Source: Beroe ovata (Eukaryota > Ctenophora > Nuda > Beroida > Beroidae). From it: 34,723 bases of DNA. Below the pieces are notes generated by a model that was given only the letters and a program-made list of their open reading frames with translations, ran no database searches and was not told the DNA's origin. The translations under genes were made by a program, and so were the position numbers. The stretch lies in assembly GCA_946803715.1 (NCBI GenBank), contig CAMPET010000009.1:426798-461520 (forward strand), in the 5' to 3' direction. This document shows positions 19,701-28,723 of the stretch, one piece after another (position 1 is the first letter of the stretch; each line of letters begins with the position of its first letter).

Positions 19701-22700
19701 CAGTGGCTCCAGGGAAGGATCAAGCTCTTCTCCTACATTCTCAATAAGTACAGGGGTTCCAAATTGGATAGAGTTCTCAAGTGTCCTCATGAAATCTGAG
19801 TCAGTGAATTTCACTACCGCCAATTTATTCTCCTTTTCTGAGTTCTTGATCCATTTGTTAGCCTGCCCTTGAGGGTCAATCATCAGTGGCCATCTTCTAG
19901 AATTATCGACAATCACACCATTATCAACAGAGAATGAGTCTGATGGCAAGCCGGATATGTTCCATGCTCGGATCTTGATTGGATCTCCCAGAGTTCTGCT
20001 AAGTGAGAAATCCTGAGAGCACGTGATGGAACTATCAGTGCATGATTTAACCCAGTCGGCAAGGCACAGCTGTCTGTAGGATGTTGTGAATGGTCCTAGG
20101 TATGCCACAACTCCTGAGGAAATGAGAACATCACCGATGAGATTATCATACTTGAACTGTAGATCTTTTGCAGATTGTGACCACCTATCCTTCTCACCAC
20201 CAAGCCCGCCTATGAGCTTCTCAGCTCTAACCAACTTCTTCTCGCACTCATCTACTTGAATTTCAAGTCGTTCCTTCATTTCAACTTTCTCCTTCAAACT
20301 CTGCTTCAGTGCCGTCAATTTTGCCTCCACAGCTGCAAGCTCAGCCCGTTTTTCGTCAAGAGTTTCCATGAGCTTGTTCACCAAAATCTCAGCTTCTCTG
20401 AGGGACTCTTTCTTGGGAGCAACAACCTTTGCAACTCTGTCGTATATCTCAAGAGCACAGACCCACTTACACAAACCTTCAGCAGCAGATGATGCATTCT
20501 TCACCTTGTTGGGATCAAACTCAGGATTAGGAATAAATTCTGTCCTGATCTTCTTCATGATATGAGTCTGAATGTTATCCTTATCATAGATTTTCAGGCT
20601 GTTCAAGAAGCTCATGTCCCCAAGGAGTTTCTTAGAGGGCCCCCAGTAATCAAGAATCTTGCCACCTGTTCCTGCTGGATCATTGATCTTGTCAGGCTTA
20701 ACGTCCTTCATGACACATACAGCCGCCATGACAAGCTTCACACCACTGGGAGGATTCTTCATCGATTTGACTATGGTGATATCAGCTGGCTTAAGCGTAT
20801 CAAGGGCAGCCAAAGCAGCTTCCAATGCAGGTATAGCCTCTGCCAGGTCATTTTCACATTCCTCTTTCAGTTCAGTCGCTTCTTTGGCCTTTGCACTAGC
20901 AACTTCTTCATCAGCTCTCACGATCACTGTCATCTTCTCAACTTCAACCGACTCCTTCTCAATATGCACCATCATCTTCTCATTCTCTTCAGCTGTGATG
21001 ACAAGCTGTGGCTGCAATTCCTTCAACTCAATCTGCATGGCTCCTACTTGCTCGGCAGCAAATTGCAGCTTTTCCAAACCCACTTCATACCTTGTCTTGT
21101 TCTTCAAAATCTCAGTCTGCTTTGCTTTGATGAGATTCTTGAATGACCCAATCAGCTCTAGGTACGACGTTGGGGTCACATAGTTGTGTCTGGAAAGCTC
21201 TTTGAAGAACTTCTCAGAAAGCAATCTGACACTTTCATGGAAGTTCTGGCAAGTTGTGACAACACCCTGTCGGATTGATTCGTCCATATCAATAGCTTCA
21301 AGGAACTTAAAAGCAACTCTCTCAAGAGCATCTTGTGGCCAGGCGGTAAACCAATCAATGGTACAACAGTTGATGAAAGAGGGATATTGCCTAAGCCTGA
21401 CCCTGAATGCATCACCAATAGGACTGAACGCCAAGATAATGTGCAGATTCTCCCGGCATCTATTCACAAACATTGCAAAGAGAGCCATCGGTGAATATTC
21501 CTTTGATTTGTCCTCCTGCTGTGCTATTGCCCTCACCCCTTCAATAATTTCCTGTTTTTCATCAGGTGGAAACAAGTTAGGAACTTCGCCAGTATTCAAT
21601 AAGTTATCAACATCTTGCAAGAACGATTCCATCTTGATCTGAGCGTCGGTCAGGAGGAAAACGGTAGGCTGCCCTTTTACACCAGCTGACAGCAATAGGG
21701 CCTTCAAGTCATCTTTCCACTCAGCCATACCATACGATTTGGAGATCTCAGGCTGGAATATTTTGTAGTTACACATGAACGCCGAGAGCCGGGTAAGAGA
21801 TTGCCGGCCACTACCACCAACTCCAACAAGTAGTGCATTACCGCCAAACACTTTCAAACATCGGCAAATCCTAGACAGATGCTCCAGGAAGTACCTGAAG
21901 ATGACAAGGTTCATGGGAGTCTTGTGAGTGTTATTGTACTCTTCAAGACACAGTTCTACAACTCCTGTCAGCTCTTGCATATCAGGGATTTCAGCATATA
22001 GTCTGTTTGCACAGTCTGGCTCATCGATTGTTCCGATGTAGTCACCAAATAGGAGAGACCTCATGTCATCAGAGACAATCTTTGATCCTCCATTGCCTTT
22101 CAGAGTCTCGAACACATCATCGAACTTATCCTTGAAGCAAGATGTCACAATTTCCCTGCTCTGCTTGAACAGCCACTCTCTATCGGTGTCATCAATGAGT
22201 CTGTCATTGAACACCCTGTATACCTCGTGAGTCCACAGTCTTATCATGGTTCTCTTGTTCTCCACAGAAGAGGGCTTGATCAGCAGGACGCCGAGGACAA
22301 CCCTACTGAAATCCCGCAAGTTGAAGACGTAGTGAGACTTGGCGGGAGTTGGGAGAAGGTTATCGATAGCGGCTTTGTAGACAGTGAGAGTAGCTTGGAC
22401 AATCTGGTTTCCAACGAGATGGAATTCTGGGGGGAAGGACTCTGCTTTGAAATAGTGAGAAATGATGTTTGTGAAGATCCGCGTGAGGGTGTCGTTGTCA
22501 AACTCGAGCATGGAGGTGAGCAAGAAATGGCGGAGGAACCGAGAAGAAACAGGATTTCGGCCTCCACCTGGGGGACCCATAGCACCAACTATGATCAGAT
22601 CTTGTAGCTTCATCTTAGTCGTGTCCTTCAGATCGTACCACATCTCATGATCGAAGTACTGCCTGATCAGCTCGATCGGGGGTTGTGCACCATACTTCTC

Positions 22701-25253
22701 TAGAGCGGGCATGTTCACATCATCAACAAAAATTACACTCTTCTTGCCCATTGGAGGACCATAGACACCCTTCCTTCTTTTATCCAGCTTAGCCATGATC
22801 ATGTTCTGTAGCTGATTTGCTGTTGTCTGAGCTGAGAAGTTGATGAAGAACGGGACGTATTGAGGGTCCAGTTGATTCATTAACTTGTCTTTGATGTACA
22901 CCGACTTTCCTGTTCCAGTTGGTCCCACAAAGAGGCAAGGAGTAGAGCTCTTGACATACAAATCCATGAGGTAAGTGTATCGGACGGTGTCTACTGTGGG
23001 CACAATAATCTCACTCAACTTGACCCCCTTCTCAAAACTGATTGTCTTCAAACTCTCGGTCCAGTTGGCCCACCTACCCCTACCAGATGTCGGCTTATCA
23101 AACATGAAGTCGTAGACAGACGCAGAGTCTGGGAATGGAAGATCAATCTTTCCGACCACAGGAGGTGGCTTTGATGTCATGAGTTCGCGGAGGTGCTCGT
23201 TGAACTTGTCTCGACCGTCACCGTTGATAGTTGAACCCAAGGACCAAGTACATCCAAACATGAAGAAGCATTGTAACCAGGTCTTAAGGACTTTCTCATC
23301 AGGGTTGTCATCCTCAGCAAATGTGTTTGCGATGAATATCCCTATGATCTTCATGAGTGATTGAACTCTGTTGATTTGTGGAGTTGCGACCACTTCCTTA
23401 CAGTGCTTTGTCACGAATCGTAGACACTTATCAACAACCCAATCAAACAGCCCGGTCAACATTTTACCACAAGCATCTTGAACTTTCTGTGGCTGTGTCG
23501 ATAACCAAGAGTTGAAGAGTGGTCTCCAGCCCAGGGAGCCAGGTTCCATGTAAATCATGCCGCACCTACTAACAGTCGCTGGGGATGCCTGAGACAGGTC
23601 ATTTGTCTCGAATATCAGATTCATTGAGTTGGAAAGCTGGATAATCTCACCACTCATGAGACAGAGTTTCTTGTTGTCATCAAGGACAGTGTTCATGCTC
23701 TCAATCCAAAGAGTATCTACGGGTCCATCAAACAAAACCCATCTCCTGTCATCATTGCCTGCGGAGGCTTGCTCTCTGAACGTGTTTGCCACCACTCCAT
23801 CCGTCCACTCGTGGGAGACAGGGTCAAACTGCCCGAACAGCTGTCCCATTGTGATGGACTTGGGGTTGATGACCTTGTAGTGCACCTTGTATTCACCCAT
23901 CAGATCCTGTGAGTTGAGAAGTGTTAACATCTCAGCCAGGCAGTCAATCACAACTGTTTTCCCAGCGAATGGCTCGCCGACCATCATGAAGCCGTGCCTA
24001 ACGATCATCATCTCATAAGTCTGAATTAGTTTCTCTGTGAACGATTCAGTGAGCTGAAGGTTCTTCTGTGCACAGATCGTCTCTGCTGCCTTGATGAACA
24101 CATCGTAGTCTGGCGTTGGTTGCTCAATACCAGGGAAGAGATCAGAGAGAATACCCTCGAAAAGGGGAATGTCATGTGACAAGAACTTGGGACGATTGAC
24201 GTCATTGATTGATCTCAACAGCAGAATGTCCTCGACTTCGTTAGGGAACTTGAGTTTCAGATTACCAGCTGCCGACAGGACAGCCTTGACTGCCCTCATT
24301 CCGTAATCGTAATGAAACTGGGAGGACAGCTGTTCGGAGCAAAGTCTGTACGTGGTGACGATCTTCACAGAGAGATTCCGGGCGTCCACAAACCCAAACG
24401 AGTACAACATGATCTCTCCAATGAGAGCATAGTCAGGCACCATCATAGCCACAGTTCTGAACAGGACTTTGAGGTTATCGGGGAGTTCCGATCTACCAGC
24501 GTAACCGGGATTCATGGTGATGTTCACAAAGCAGGACGGGATAATGTCCAATTCTGTCCCCTCGAATATAAACTTGTCCACTCCGGCAAGTATAGCCCGT
24601 TGAATGGTCAGCATTTGTTGGGCAATCACGGACAACACCTCCAACTCAATCCTGTTGAACTCATCAAAACAGGACCACGCCCCAGCAGCTGCAAGACCCT
24701 TGAAGAACTTTCCCATGGCCAGGTAATCCAAGCCATCAGAGCAGTTGAACACAACGCACTGGATAGCAATGGCTTTAGCCAGATCCTTGACAGTTTCCGT
24801 CTTGCCGGTTCCGGCAGGACCCTCTGGACCGCCGCCCAGATGGAGATGGAAAGCGCTAACCAGGGTTCGGTAGCATCTGTCAGTGAGAGGGGTGATGACC
24901 AACCGGAATGAGTTACCCAGGTACTCATACCCATATGTGATATTAGCATTGATAATCCTGATCTGACAATCGCCCTCCTCCCAGTAATACCTCATCTGAC
25001 ATAGCCAATCAAAACTGTTCTCGGAGGAAACCTGCAAATTGGCCAAAACCTCCACCACATCACGAGCGTGGACGTCTATGGTGACAAGGGCCCCCAGAGT
25101 AATACGGGCCTGTTTGGTGAGGTCACCTCGCACAAGGGCGACCACCGCCTCGAGCTGGTCTCTCAGGAATTCCAAATATTCGGGGAGGTTGCCCTCCCGG
25201 ATAGCTTCATGGACCTCGTTAGTCCAGAATATTTGGGACACAGCCAGGACGAC
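16764..25253 (-). CDS. Axonemal dynein heavy chain (DNAH3/7/12 type), giant 3' exon
   Basis: An 8.49-kb exon coding for about 2,829 residues: the end of the linker, all six AAA+ modules, stalk and C-terminal domain of a ciliary inner-arm dynein, the microtubule minus-end motor of the axoneme. It starts after an acceptor (cccattttccgcag) at 25253/25254. The first in-frame start-like codon (25239-25241) is GTG, so this is not an N-terminus. Seen, counted from the exon start: AAA1 P-loop GPAGTGKT at about 145-152 and Walker B CFDEFNR at about 195; AAA2 GEPFAGKT at about 426; AAA3 GPTGTGKS at about 777; AAA4 GVGGSGRQS at about 1143; stalk coiled coils at about 1370-1470 and 1600-1700 flanking the microtubule-binding tip; AAA5 from about 1715; and a C-terminus ending in STTGHSTNFV and LLCSLDD. 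No frameshift or stop was found. The subfamily is judged by overall resemblance; DNAH3, 7 and 12 are not separable here. Confidence 0.93.
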   Translation of the reverse strand, partial: VVLAVSQIFWTNEVHEAIREGNLPEYLEFLRDQLEAVVALVRGDLTKQARITLGALVTIDVHARDVVEVLANLQVSSENSFDWLCQMRYYWEEGDCQIRIINANITYGYEYLGNSFRLVITPLTDRCYRTLVSAFHLHLGGGPEGPAGTGKTETVKDLAKAIAIQCVVFNCSDGLDYLAMGKFFKGLAAAGAWSCFDEFNRIELEVLSVIAQQMLTIQRAILAGVDKFIFEGTELDIIPSCFVNITMNPGYAGRSELPDNLKVLFRTVAMMVPDYALIGEIMLYSFGFVDARNLSVKIVTTYRLCSEQLSSQFHYDYGMRAVKAVLSAAGNLKLKFPNEVEDILLLRSINDVNRPKFLSHDIPLFEGILSDLFPGIEQPTPDYDVFIKAAETICAQKNLQLTESFTEKLIQTYEMMIVRHGFMMVGEPFAGKTVVIDCLAEMLTLLNSQDLMGEYKVHYKVINPKSITMGQLFGQFDPVSHEWTDGVVANTFREQASAGNDDRRWVLFDGPVDTLWIESMNTVLDDNKKLCLMSGEIIQLSNSMNLIFETNDLSQASPATVSRCGMIYMEPGSLGWRPLFNSWLSTQPQKVQDACGKMLTGLFDWVVDKCLRFVTKHCKEVVATPQINRVQSLMKIIGIFIANTFAEDDNPDEKVLKTWLQCFFMFGCTWSLGSTINGDGRDKFNEHLRELMTSKPPPVVGKIDLPFPDSASVYDFMFDKPTSGRGRWANWTESLKTISFEKGVKLSEIIVPTVDTVRYTYLMDLYVKSSTPCLFVGPTGTGKSVYIKDKLMNQLDPQYVPFFINFSAQTTANQLQNMIMAKLDKRRKGVYGPPMGKKSVIFVDDVNMPALEKYGAQPPIELIRQYFDHEMWYDLKDTTKMKLQDLIIVGAMGPPGGGRNPVSSRFLRHFLLTSMLEFDNDTLTRIFTNIISHYFKAESFPPEFHLVGNQIVQATLTVYKAAIDNLLPTPAKSHYVFNLRDFSRVVLGVLLIKPSSVENKRTMIRLWTHEVYRVFNDRLIDDTDREWLFKQSREIVTSCFKDKFDDVFETLKGNGGSKIVSDDMRSLLFGDYIGTIDEPDCANRLYAEIPDMQELTGVVELCLEEYNNTHKTPMNLVIFRYFLEHLSRICRCLKVFGGNALLVGVGGSGRQSLTRLSAFMCNYKIFQPEISKSYGMAEWKDDLKALLLSAGVKGQPTVFLLTDAQIKMESFLQDVDNLLNTGEVPNLFPPDEKQEIIEGVRAIAQQEDKSKEYSPMALFAMFVNRCRENLHIILAFSPIGDAFRVRLRQYPSFINCCTIDWFTAWPQDALERVAFKFLEAIDMDESIRQGVVTTCQNFHESVRLLSEKFFKELSRHNYVTPTSYLELIGSFKNLIKAKQTEILKNKTRYEVGLEKLQFAAEQVGAMQIELKELQPQLVITAEENEKMMVHIEKESVEVEKMTVIVRADEEVASAKAKEATELKEECENDLAEAIPALEAALAALDTLKPADITIVKSMKNPPSGVKLVMAAVCVMKDVKPDKINDPAGTGGKILDYWGPSKKLLGDMSFLNSLKIYDKDNIQTHIMKKIRTEFIPNPEFDPNKVKNASSAAEGLCKWVCALEIYDRVAKVVAPKKESLREAEILVNKLMETLDEKRAELAAVEAKLTALKQSLKEKVEMKERLEIQVDECEKKLVRAEKLIGGLGGEKDRWSQSAKDLQFKYDNLIGDVLISSGVVAYLGPFTTSYRQLCLADWVKSCTDSSITCSQDFSLSRTLGDPIKIRAWNISGLPSDSFSVDNGVIVDNSRRWPLMIDPQGQANKWIKNSEKENKLAVVKFTDSDFMRTLENSIQFGTPVLIENVGEELDPSLEPLLLKQTFKQGGIMCIKLGEETIEFSSDFKLYITTKLRNPHYLPEISVKVSLLNFMITPEGLEDQLLGIVVAKERPELEEERNALIIQSAANKKSLKEIEDKILETLSASEGNILEDESAIQVLNNAKVLSNEIEKKQIVAEETEKMIAQSREGYRSIAKHSSVLYFSIADLPNIDPMYQYSLAWFINLYIVSIEQSNKSKILEKRLRYLTDHFTYSLYKNVCRSLFEKDKLLFSFLLCSNLLKDRGEISHEQFIFFLTGGIGLENNIKNPAPEWLSDKSWDEVCRMADLDGFGGFRKSFQANINDWKRYYDAKEPQKIKIPEPWHSKLLDFQKMTVLRCIRPDKIVQAVTNFVEEKLGRHFIEPPPFNIGSCFQDSNSTLPLIFVLSPGADPMAALLKYADDKGFGGSKFNAISLGQGQGPIAMKMIEAAASEGSWVALQNVHLAVSWMPQLEKICEDFSAENTNSNFRLWLTSYPSPKFPVTVLQNSVKMTNEPPTGLKANLLQSFTTDPVSDPTFFEGCPEKEPQFEKLLFSLCFFHAIVQERKKFGPIGWNIPYGFNDSDLRISLQQLALFVNEYSHIPLNAVTYLTGECNYGGRVTDDWDRRCITTILRVYYNMDVVEDNKYKFSPSGTYYAPPKGTYDSYLQFIKQLPPSQLPEVFGMHDNVDISRELQETKHLFEDLLLTQAQTGGGGSGGASTEQKLTEIATDILTKIPDEYDIESAVEKYPVQYNESMNTVLVQEMERFNRLCGVIKVSLLNLQKAIKGLVVMSDALEQVAGSLLVGRVPELWSKSSYPSLKPLGSYINDLVARLKFLKTWYDNDKPACFWISAFYFNQAFLTGVKQNYARKYTIPIDKLDLDFEVLPTDDVETPPEDGAYIRGLFLEGARWDNKKMSLAESLPKILYDSMPVIWLKPAIKTEISTEGKYVSPVYKTSARQGQLSTTGHSTNFVLAINIPTIKPQKHWVLRGTCLLCSLDD

Positions 25254-25950
25254 CTGCGGAAAATGGGTGTGGTCAGGGATAAGTCAGTTTCTATTCGGTA
25301 TAATAAATGAAAACTGTGTCGAAGGTTTGTCATTCATATCAGAGGGAGATGACGTCATTGAATGATAATAGTTATATTGCTAGGAATAAACACATGTCTA
25401 TGATCCAAACGTAAAGTATAATTATGACACACAAAATTCGAAATAAATAATCTACGTATCGATGTTAATATAACGCGGACCGCCCATATATATATAAAGA
25501 GAGCCTGGACCTGCTAGGTCCACAAGAGGAACGCCCATGATGACAATCGGCTTACACTCATAACCATCGCTCACATATAATTGGAACCAGCACACGCAAA
25601 TATGATACACAGCGGACTTGGCAAATGCTTGTTCCCCGGAATTAAATCGTGCAGTGCAACTAACACGAGCAAACTCGGATATTACCATGAATTTGGGTAC
25701 AATTATAATTATACACAACGCACGTGCTATAAAACGTGTATATAAACGTGCTTGAACAGGGGTGGAATGAACCTGCATCTGCTATCTGAATTTAAAACGT
25801 GACTATATTATAATAGACAATATTAATTGACAATGAGGCATGTAAAAGGAAGTTGTAAAACTGGGTTGGCATCAAAGATCTTAAATTTCTAGTTATGCTT
25901 GCAATACATATAGGAGTGTCAAGCTGTCATTCATGCCACACATTGTGACA

Positions 25951-25987
25951 TGTATGTCAGGCCACTCCTTGTGTGGCCTGACATACA
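25951..25987. repeat. Perfect 15-bp hairpin
   Basis: TGTATGTCAGGCCAC and GTGGCCTGACATACA separated by TCCTTGT. It lies inside the dynein intron; there is no run of T to suggest a terminator. Its origin is unknown, and a palindromic MITE remnant is possible. Confidence 0.8.
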
Positions 25988-27027
25988 GCTGTGCAGCTGT
26001 TGAAACCAGCTTTCATTGAAGTATGGACCCTGAATGAGCAATGATGCTGATCCGTACGTTATGATATACTTGGGTACATTATATAGGACTGATAGGTAAT
26101 CTGAGTAATCAATCTTGAGAATATTCGGAACTATCTATCGGAAGTTGACATGATAGTGACAGGTCTCCCCAGTCTCCATCATGTATCATAGTCTAAACTC
26201 TATATTTTAGTCCCTATTATTCTTCCTCAATCCATTTTATTAATAATATTATCAATTAAATAGAGTGATCGAGATGGTAGGGGTTCAATGTACATGAAGA
26301 CACGTCAATTCGATGCAAAAACTAGTCCATGTAAAGAGCAGTTTCTATGTGGACTAATGTCTATGTGGACAATCCCCATACACCAACATGGTAAATCTGG
26401 ACAGTGTATATACTGGTCAAAAGATCGTAAAATAAATTGCACCCGCTGAAATATTATGATTGCATGTGGTAACTTTGTGAAACTTTGGTTTGATTGTGAA
26501 ACTTTGACTTTGATTGGTGACTGGTGCGGTGGTTCAGGAAGATCATCAAAATTGAAATAATTTCACATGATATGTTAGATGCAGCATGAATGAGTGCGTC
26601 CCAGACAAATTTTAGATTAAATTTTAAATCACGGTATAAAATATCTATATTGTCTTTTCGGGGATTTACTTCGAGGGCAAATATACCATCAAAATCACAT
26701 TCCTTGCATCATTCGATTTAATCGCTTTTGATCTAGAACCTGGATTTCAGCTGCATTCAACACCTTTCACGAAAACTTGGTTGGGTAGTGGGTATGTATC
26801 CGATTCGACGGGCTACTACTCGACGGGCTTCCTACTTATAACATAAACACGATAATGCAGGAAACAATGACTGAAGTTGTGCGATGTTACGAAACTTTCA
26901 TATCACTCACGCGTGAGTTTCAGTCAGCTCACGCAAGCGCCGTGCGTGGGGGGAGATTCAGAGTGATTGTAATAAAATTGATCCTTGAATGAAGTCTGGA
27001 GGGAAGGCTGGACAAGAGTGGGAGATA

Positions 27028-27033
<6 letters not shown>

Positions 27034-27068
<35 letters not shown>
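27034..27068 (+). repeat. TG microsatellite 1
   Basis: An almost pure (TG)n tract of about 35 bases. It creates spurious His/Thr-rich or Cys/Val-rich frames on both strands. Confidence 0.95.
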
Positions 27069-27071
<3 letters not shown>

Positions 27072-27193
27072 GGTGTGAAATGATATCACGCCCTCATTAC
27101 CAGTAATGATAGTGTGCATATAAAAGTACTGTGTGGCAAGGAAGGAGGGAGGGGGCACCATCATATACATCAGACATTCCTTGAAGTATATAA

Positions 27194-27234
27194 TGTGTGC
27201 GTGTGTGTGTGCGTGTGTGTGTGTGTTTGTGTGC
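27194..27234 (+). repeat. TG microsatellite 2
   Basis: An interrupted (TG)n tract with GC and TT interruptions, ending 25 bases before the N at 27260. Confidence 0.92.
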
Positions 27235-28016
27235 GACAATGTTGGAACAAAGTAGAATGNTCCGCCGATTTACAGTTCGCAAGACTTCGCGTAGCACGGG
27301 ATATATGAACCAGTCACGGGGTTCACAAAATAATAATTATAAATCAAATAAATTATCCGCCCAAAAAAACTTAATTCATGGATACGCATAACAGACGATT
27401 CTGCATTTAGAGCAATTATTCATAATATTCATTACCAAATGGTTGCCATGATATGATGCTTGTCTATTCACACCACTTCTATGATATGCTCCATATATCA
27501 TTTAGATCATTAAAAGATCCGGTATAGGTAAATCTTATGGTAAACCATGTGACTACCTATATAAGTGAATCATATGAGACTGAATAAGCACATATTCTAC
27601 GAATTTAACACAAGTTGAGCAGTGGGCTTATTTATTGTCATGCAGTATCCATATAGTATCAAAAGACTCTGAGCAGCAGAATGTGTAAAACTGTAAAAGG
27701 GAGGATCTTCACAACATACGGTCTAAATTAGCAGGATCGTGATTTGGTAGGTATGAGTTTTACAACGCGAAATGTTGGCTCGTACAGTAGCAGCTTGTGT
27801 GAACAGTAGTGTGATATACTGAATTTGAAGTAATTGGTTCATGGATGAACAGCTACACGTGTATGGTCAGGTATATCAGAGTTGGGATGTTTCGGGCGGT
27901 TTTACCACGTGTTATTCATAATGTGCGAAAATAACGTCTTGGAAATCATATTACAGATCAAAATCAGGATCATAGTCATACTTATGCTCAATGAGCGGGG
28001 GGGGGAGGGGGTGTTC

Positions 28017-28557
28017 GGGATATAATAATGAGGTGGATAAACTTGTGCTTATTCCTTTTTGATGTAACTAAGAATATCTATAAAGATAGTAAATCCCAAA
28101 TAATATATATTCGTCGTTTATTAGATAAAATCTGAATCTGCTCGGCGCAAAGAAGTCAGTGAGCTGATTATAATAAGCAATTAATTGGGGTAATCACAAA
28201 AGCAATCTTATAACTAATTAATAATTAGTAATGAGTAATATTAATAGTAAGAAATTACCTGTCCTGGCCACTGAGTCACCCACTTTANGGATATAATAAC
28301 GAGGTGGATGTGCTTATTCCTTATCGATCTAACTAAGCATATCTATCTAAATAATCTATAAAGATAGTAAATCCCGAATAATATATATTCGCTCTAAGTT
28401 TATTGGATAAAATCTGAATCTGCTCGCCGCGACTAAGTCAGTGAGCTGATTATAATAAGCAATTAATTAGGGTAATTACAAAAGCAATGTTACTACTAAT
28501 TAGTAATGAGTAATATTAATAATAAGAAATTACCTGTCCTGGCCACTGAGTCACCCA
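28017..28557 (+). repeat. Near-identical ~270-bp tandem pair separated by a single N
   Basis: 28017-28286 and 28288-28557 are the same sequence with a few substitutions and small indels, both running from GGATATAATAA to the GGCCACTGAGTCACCCACTT coding segment. The lone N at 28287 is exactly at the junction. This is what two overlapping contig ends (two alleles) look like when a scaffolder fails to merge them. A real tandem duplication is less likely. Confidence 0.8.
28257..28286 (-). pseudogene. Truncated second copy of a dynein exon (probably assembly artefact)
   Basis: Repeats the 3' end of the exon at 28534-28638: the donor and the codons for WVTQWPGQ are present, but the sequence stops at the N at 28287, about 26 bases into the exon. 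It has no acceptor and cannot be an exon by itself. It is part of the N-joined tandem pair. Confidence 0.75.
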
Positions 28558-28638
28558 CTTTACTCGCTCGTCAACAGGGTACGCTTCCCAAGCTAGTCTG
28601 GTCTGTTCTTTGACTGTTGTCTTCATCTCGTCTTGTAC
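28534..28638 (-). CDS. Axonemal dynein heavy chain, exon preceding the giant exon
   Basis: A 105-nt exon (35 codons, phase 0 at both ends) with acceptor ggctgttaacag and donor gtaatt. It encodes VQDEMKTTVKEQTRLAWEAY followed by PVDERVKWVTQWPGQ. Spliced to the giant exon it gives WPGQVVLAVSQIFWTNEV, the strongly conserved dynein linker sequence just before AAA1, which confirms both splice sites. About 1,200 further N-terminal residues (tail and linker start) are needed for a normal ~4,000-residue axonemal chain and were not found to the right. Confidence 0.9.
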
Positions 28639-28651
28639 CTGTTAACAGCCG

Positions 28652-28723
28652 TGGTAACAGTCTGATTGGTAACAGTCTGATTGGTAACAGTCTGATTGGT
28701 AACAGTCTGATTGGTAACAGTCT
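28652..28723 (+). repeat. 15-bp minisatellite, unit GGTAACAGTCTGATT
   Basis: Five tandem units starting only 14 bases beyond the splice acceptor of the dynein exon at 28534-28638, so it occupies the branch-point and polypyrimidine region. In the minus strand each unit reads AATCAGACTGTTACC. Read as codons on the plus strand it gives a spurious GNSLI repeat. Confidence 0.9.

Larger units (their letters stand above)
25254..28016. other. Dynein intron (left part)
   Basis: Intron sequence between the giant exon and the exon at 28534-28638. It contains a 15-bp-stem hairpin at 25951-25987, TG tracts at 27034-27068 and 27194-27234, an N at 27260 and a G-run at 27996-28011. No coding sequence was recognised. 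Confidence 0.6.

Noticed and set aside
20562-21183. Long plus-strand frames of 174-194 residues opposite the dynein stalk
   Set aside because: They are antisense shadows of conserved dynein coding sequence with no independent family signal.
24312-24911. 199-residue plus-strand frame opposite dynein AAA1
   Set aside because: Antisense to the P-loop/Walker B region; the codon pattern is explained by the dynein frame.
25239-25241. Apparent start codon of a 2,825-residue dynein protein
   Set aside because: The codon is GTG, it is inside the conserved VVLAVSQIFW linker segment, and a splice acceptor lies 12 bases upstream; the true N-terminus is in other exons.
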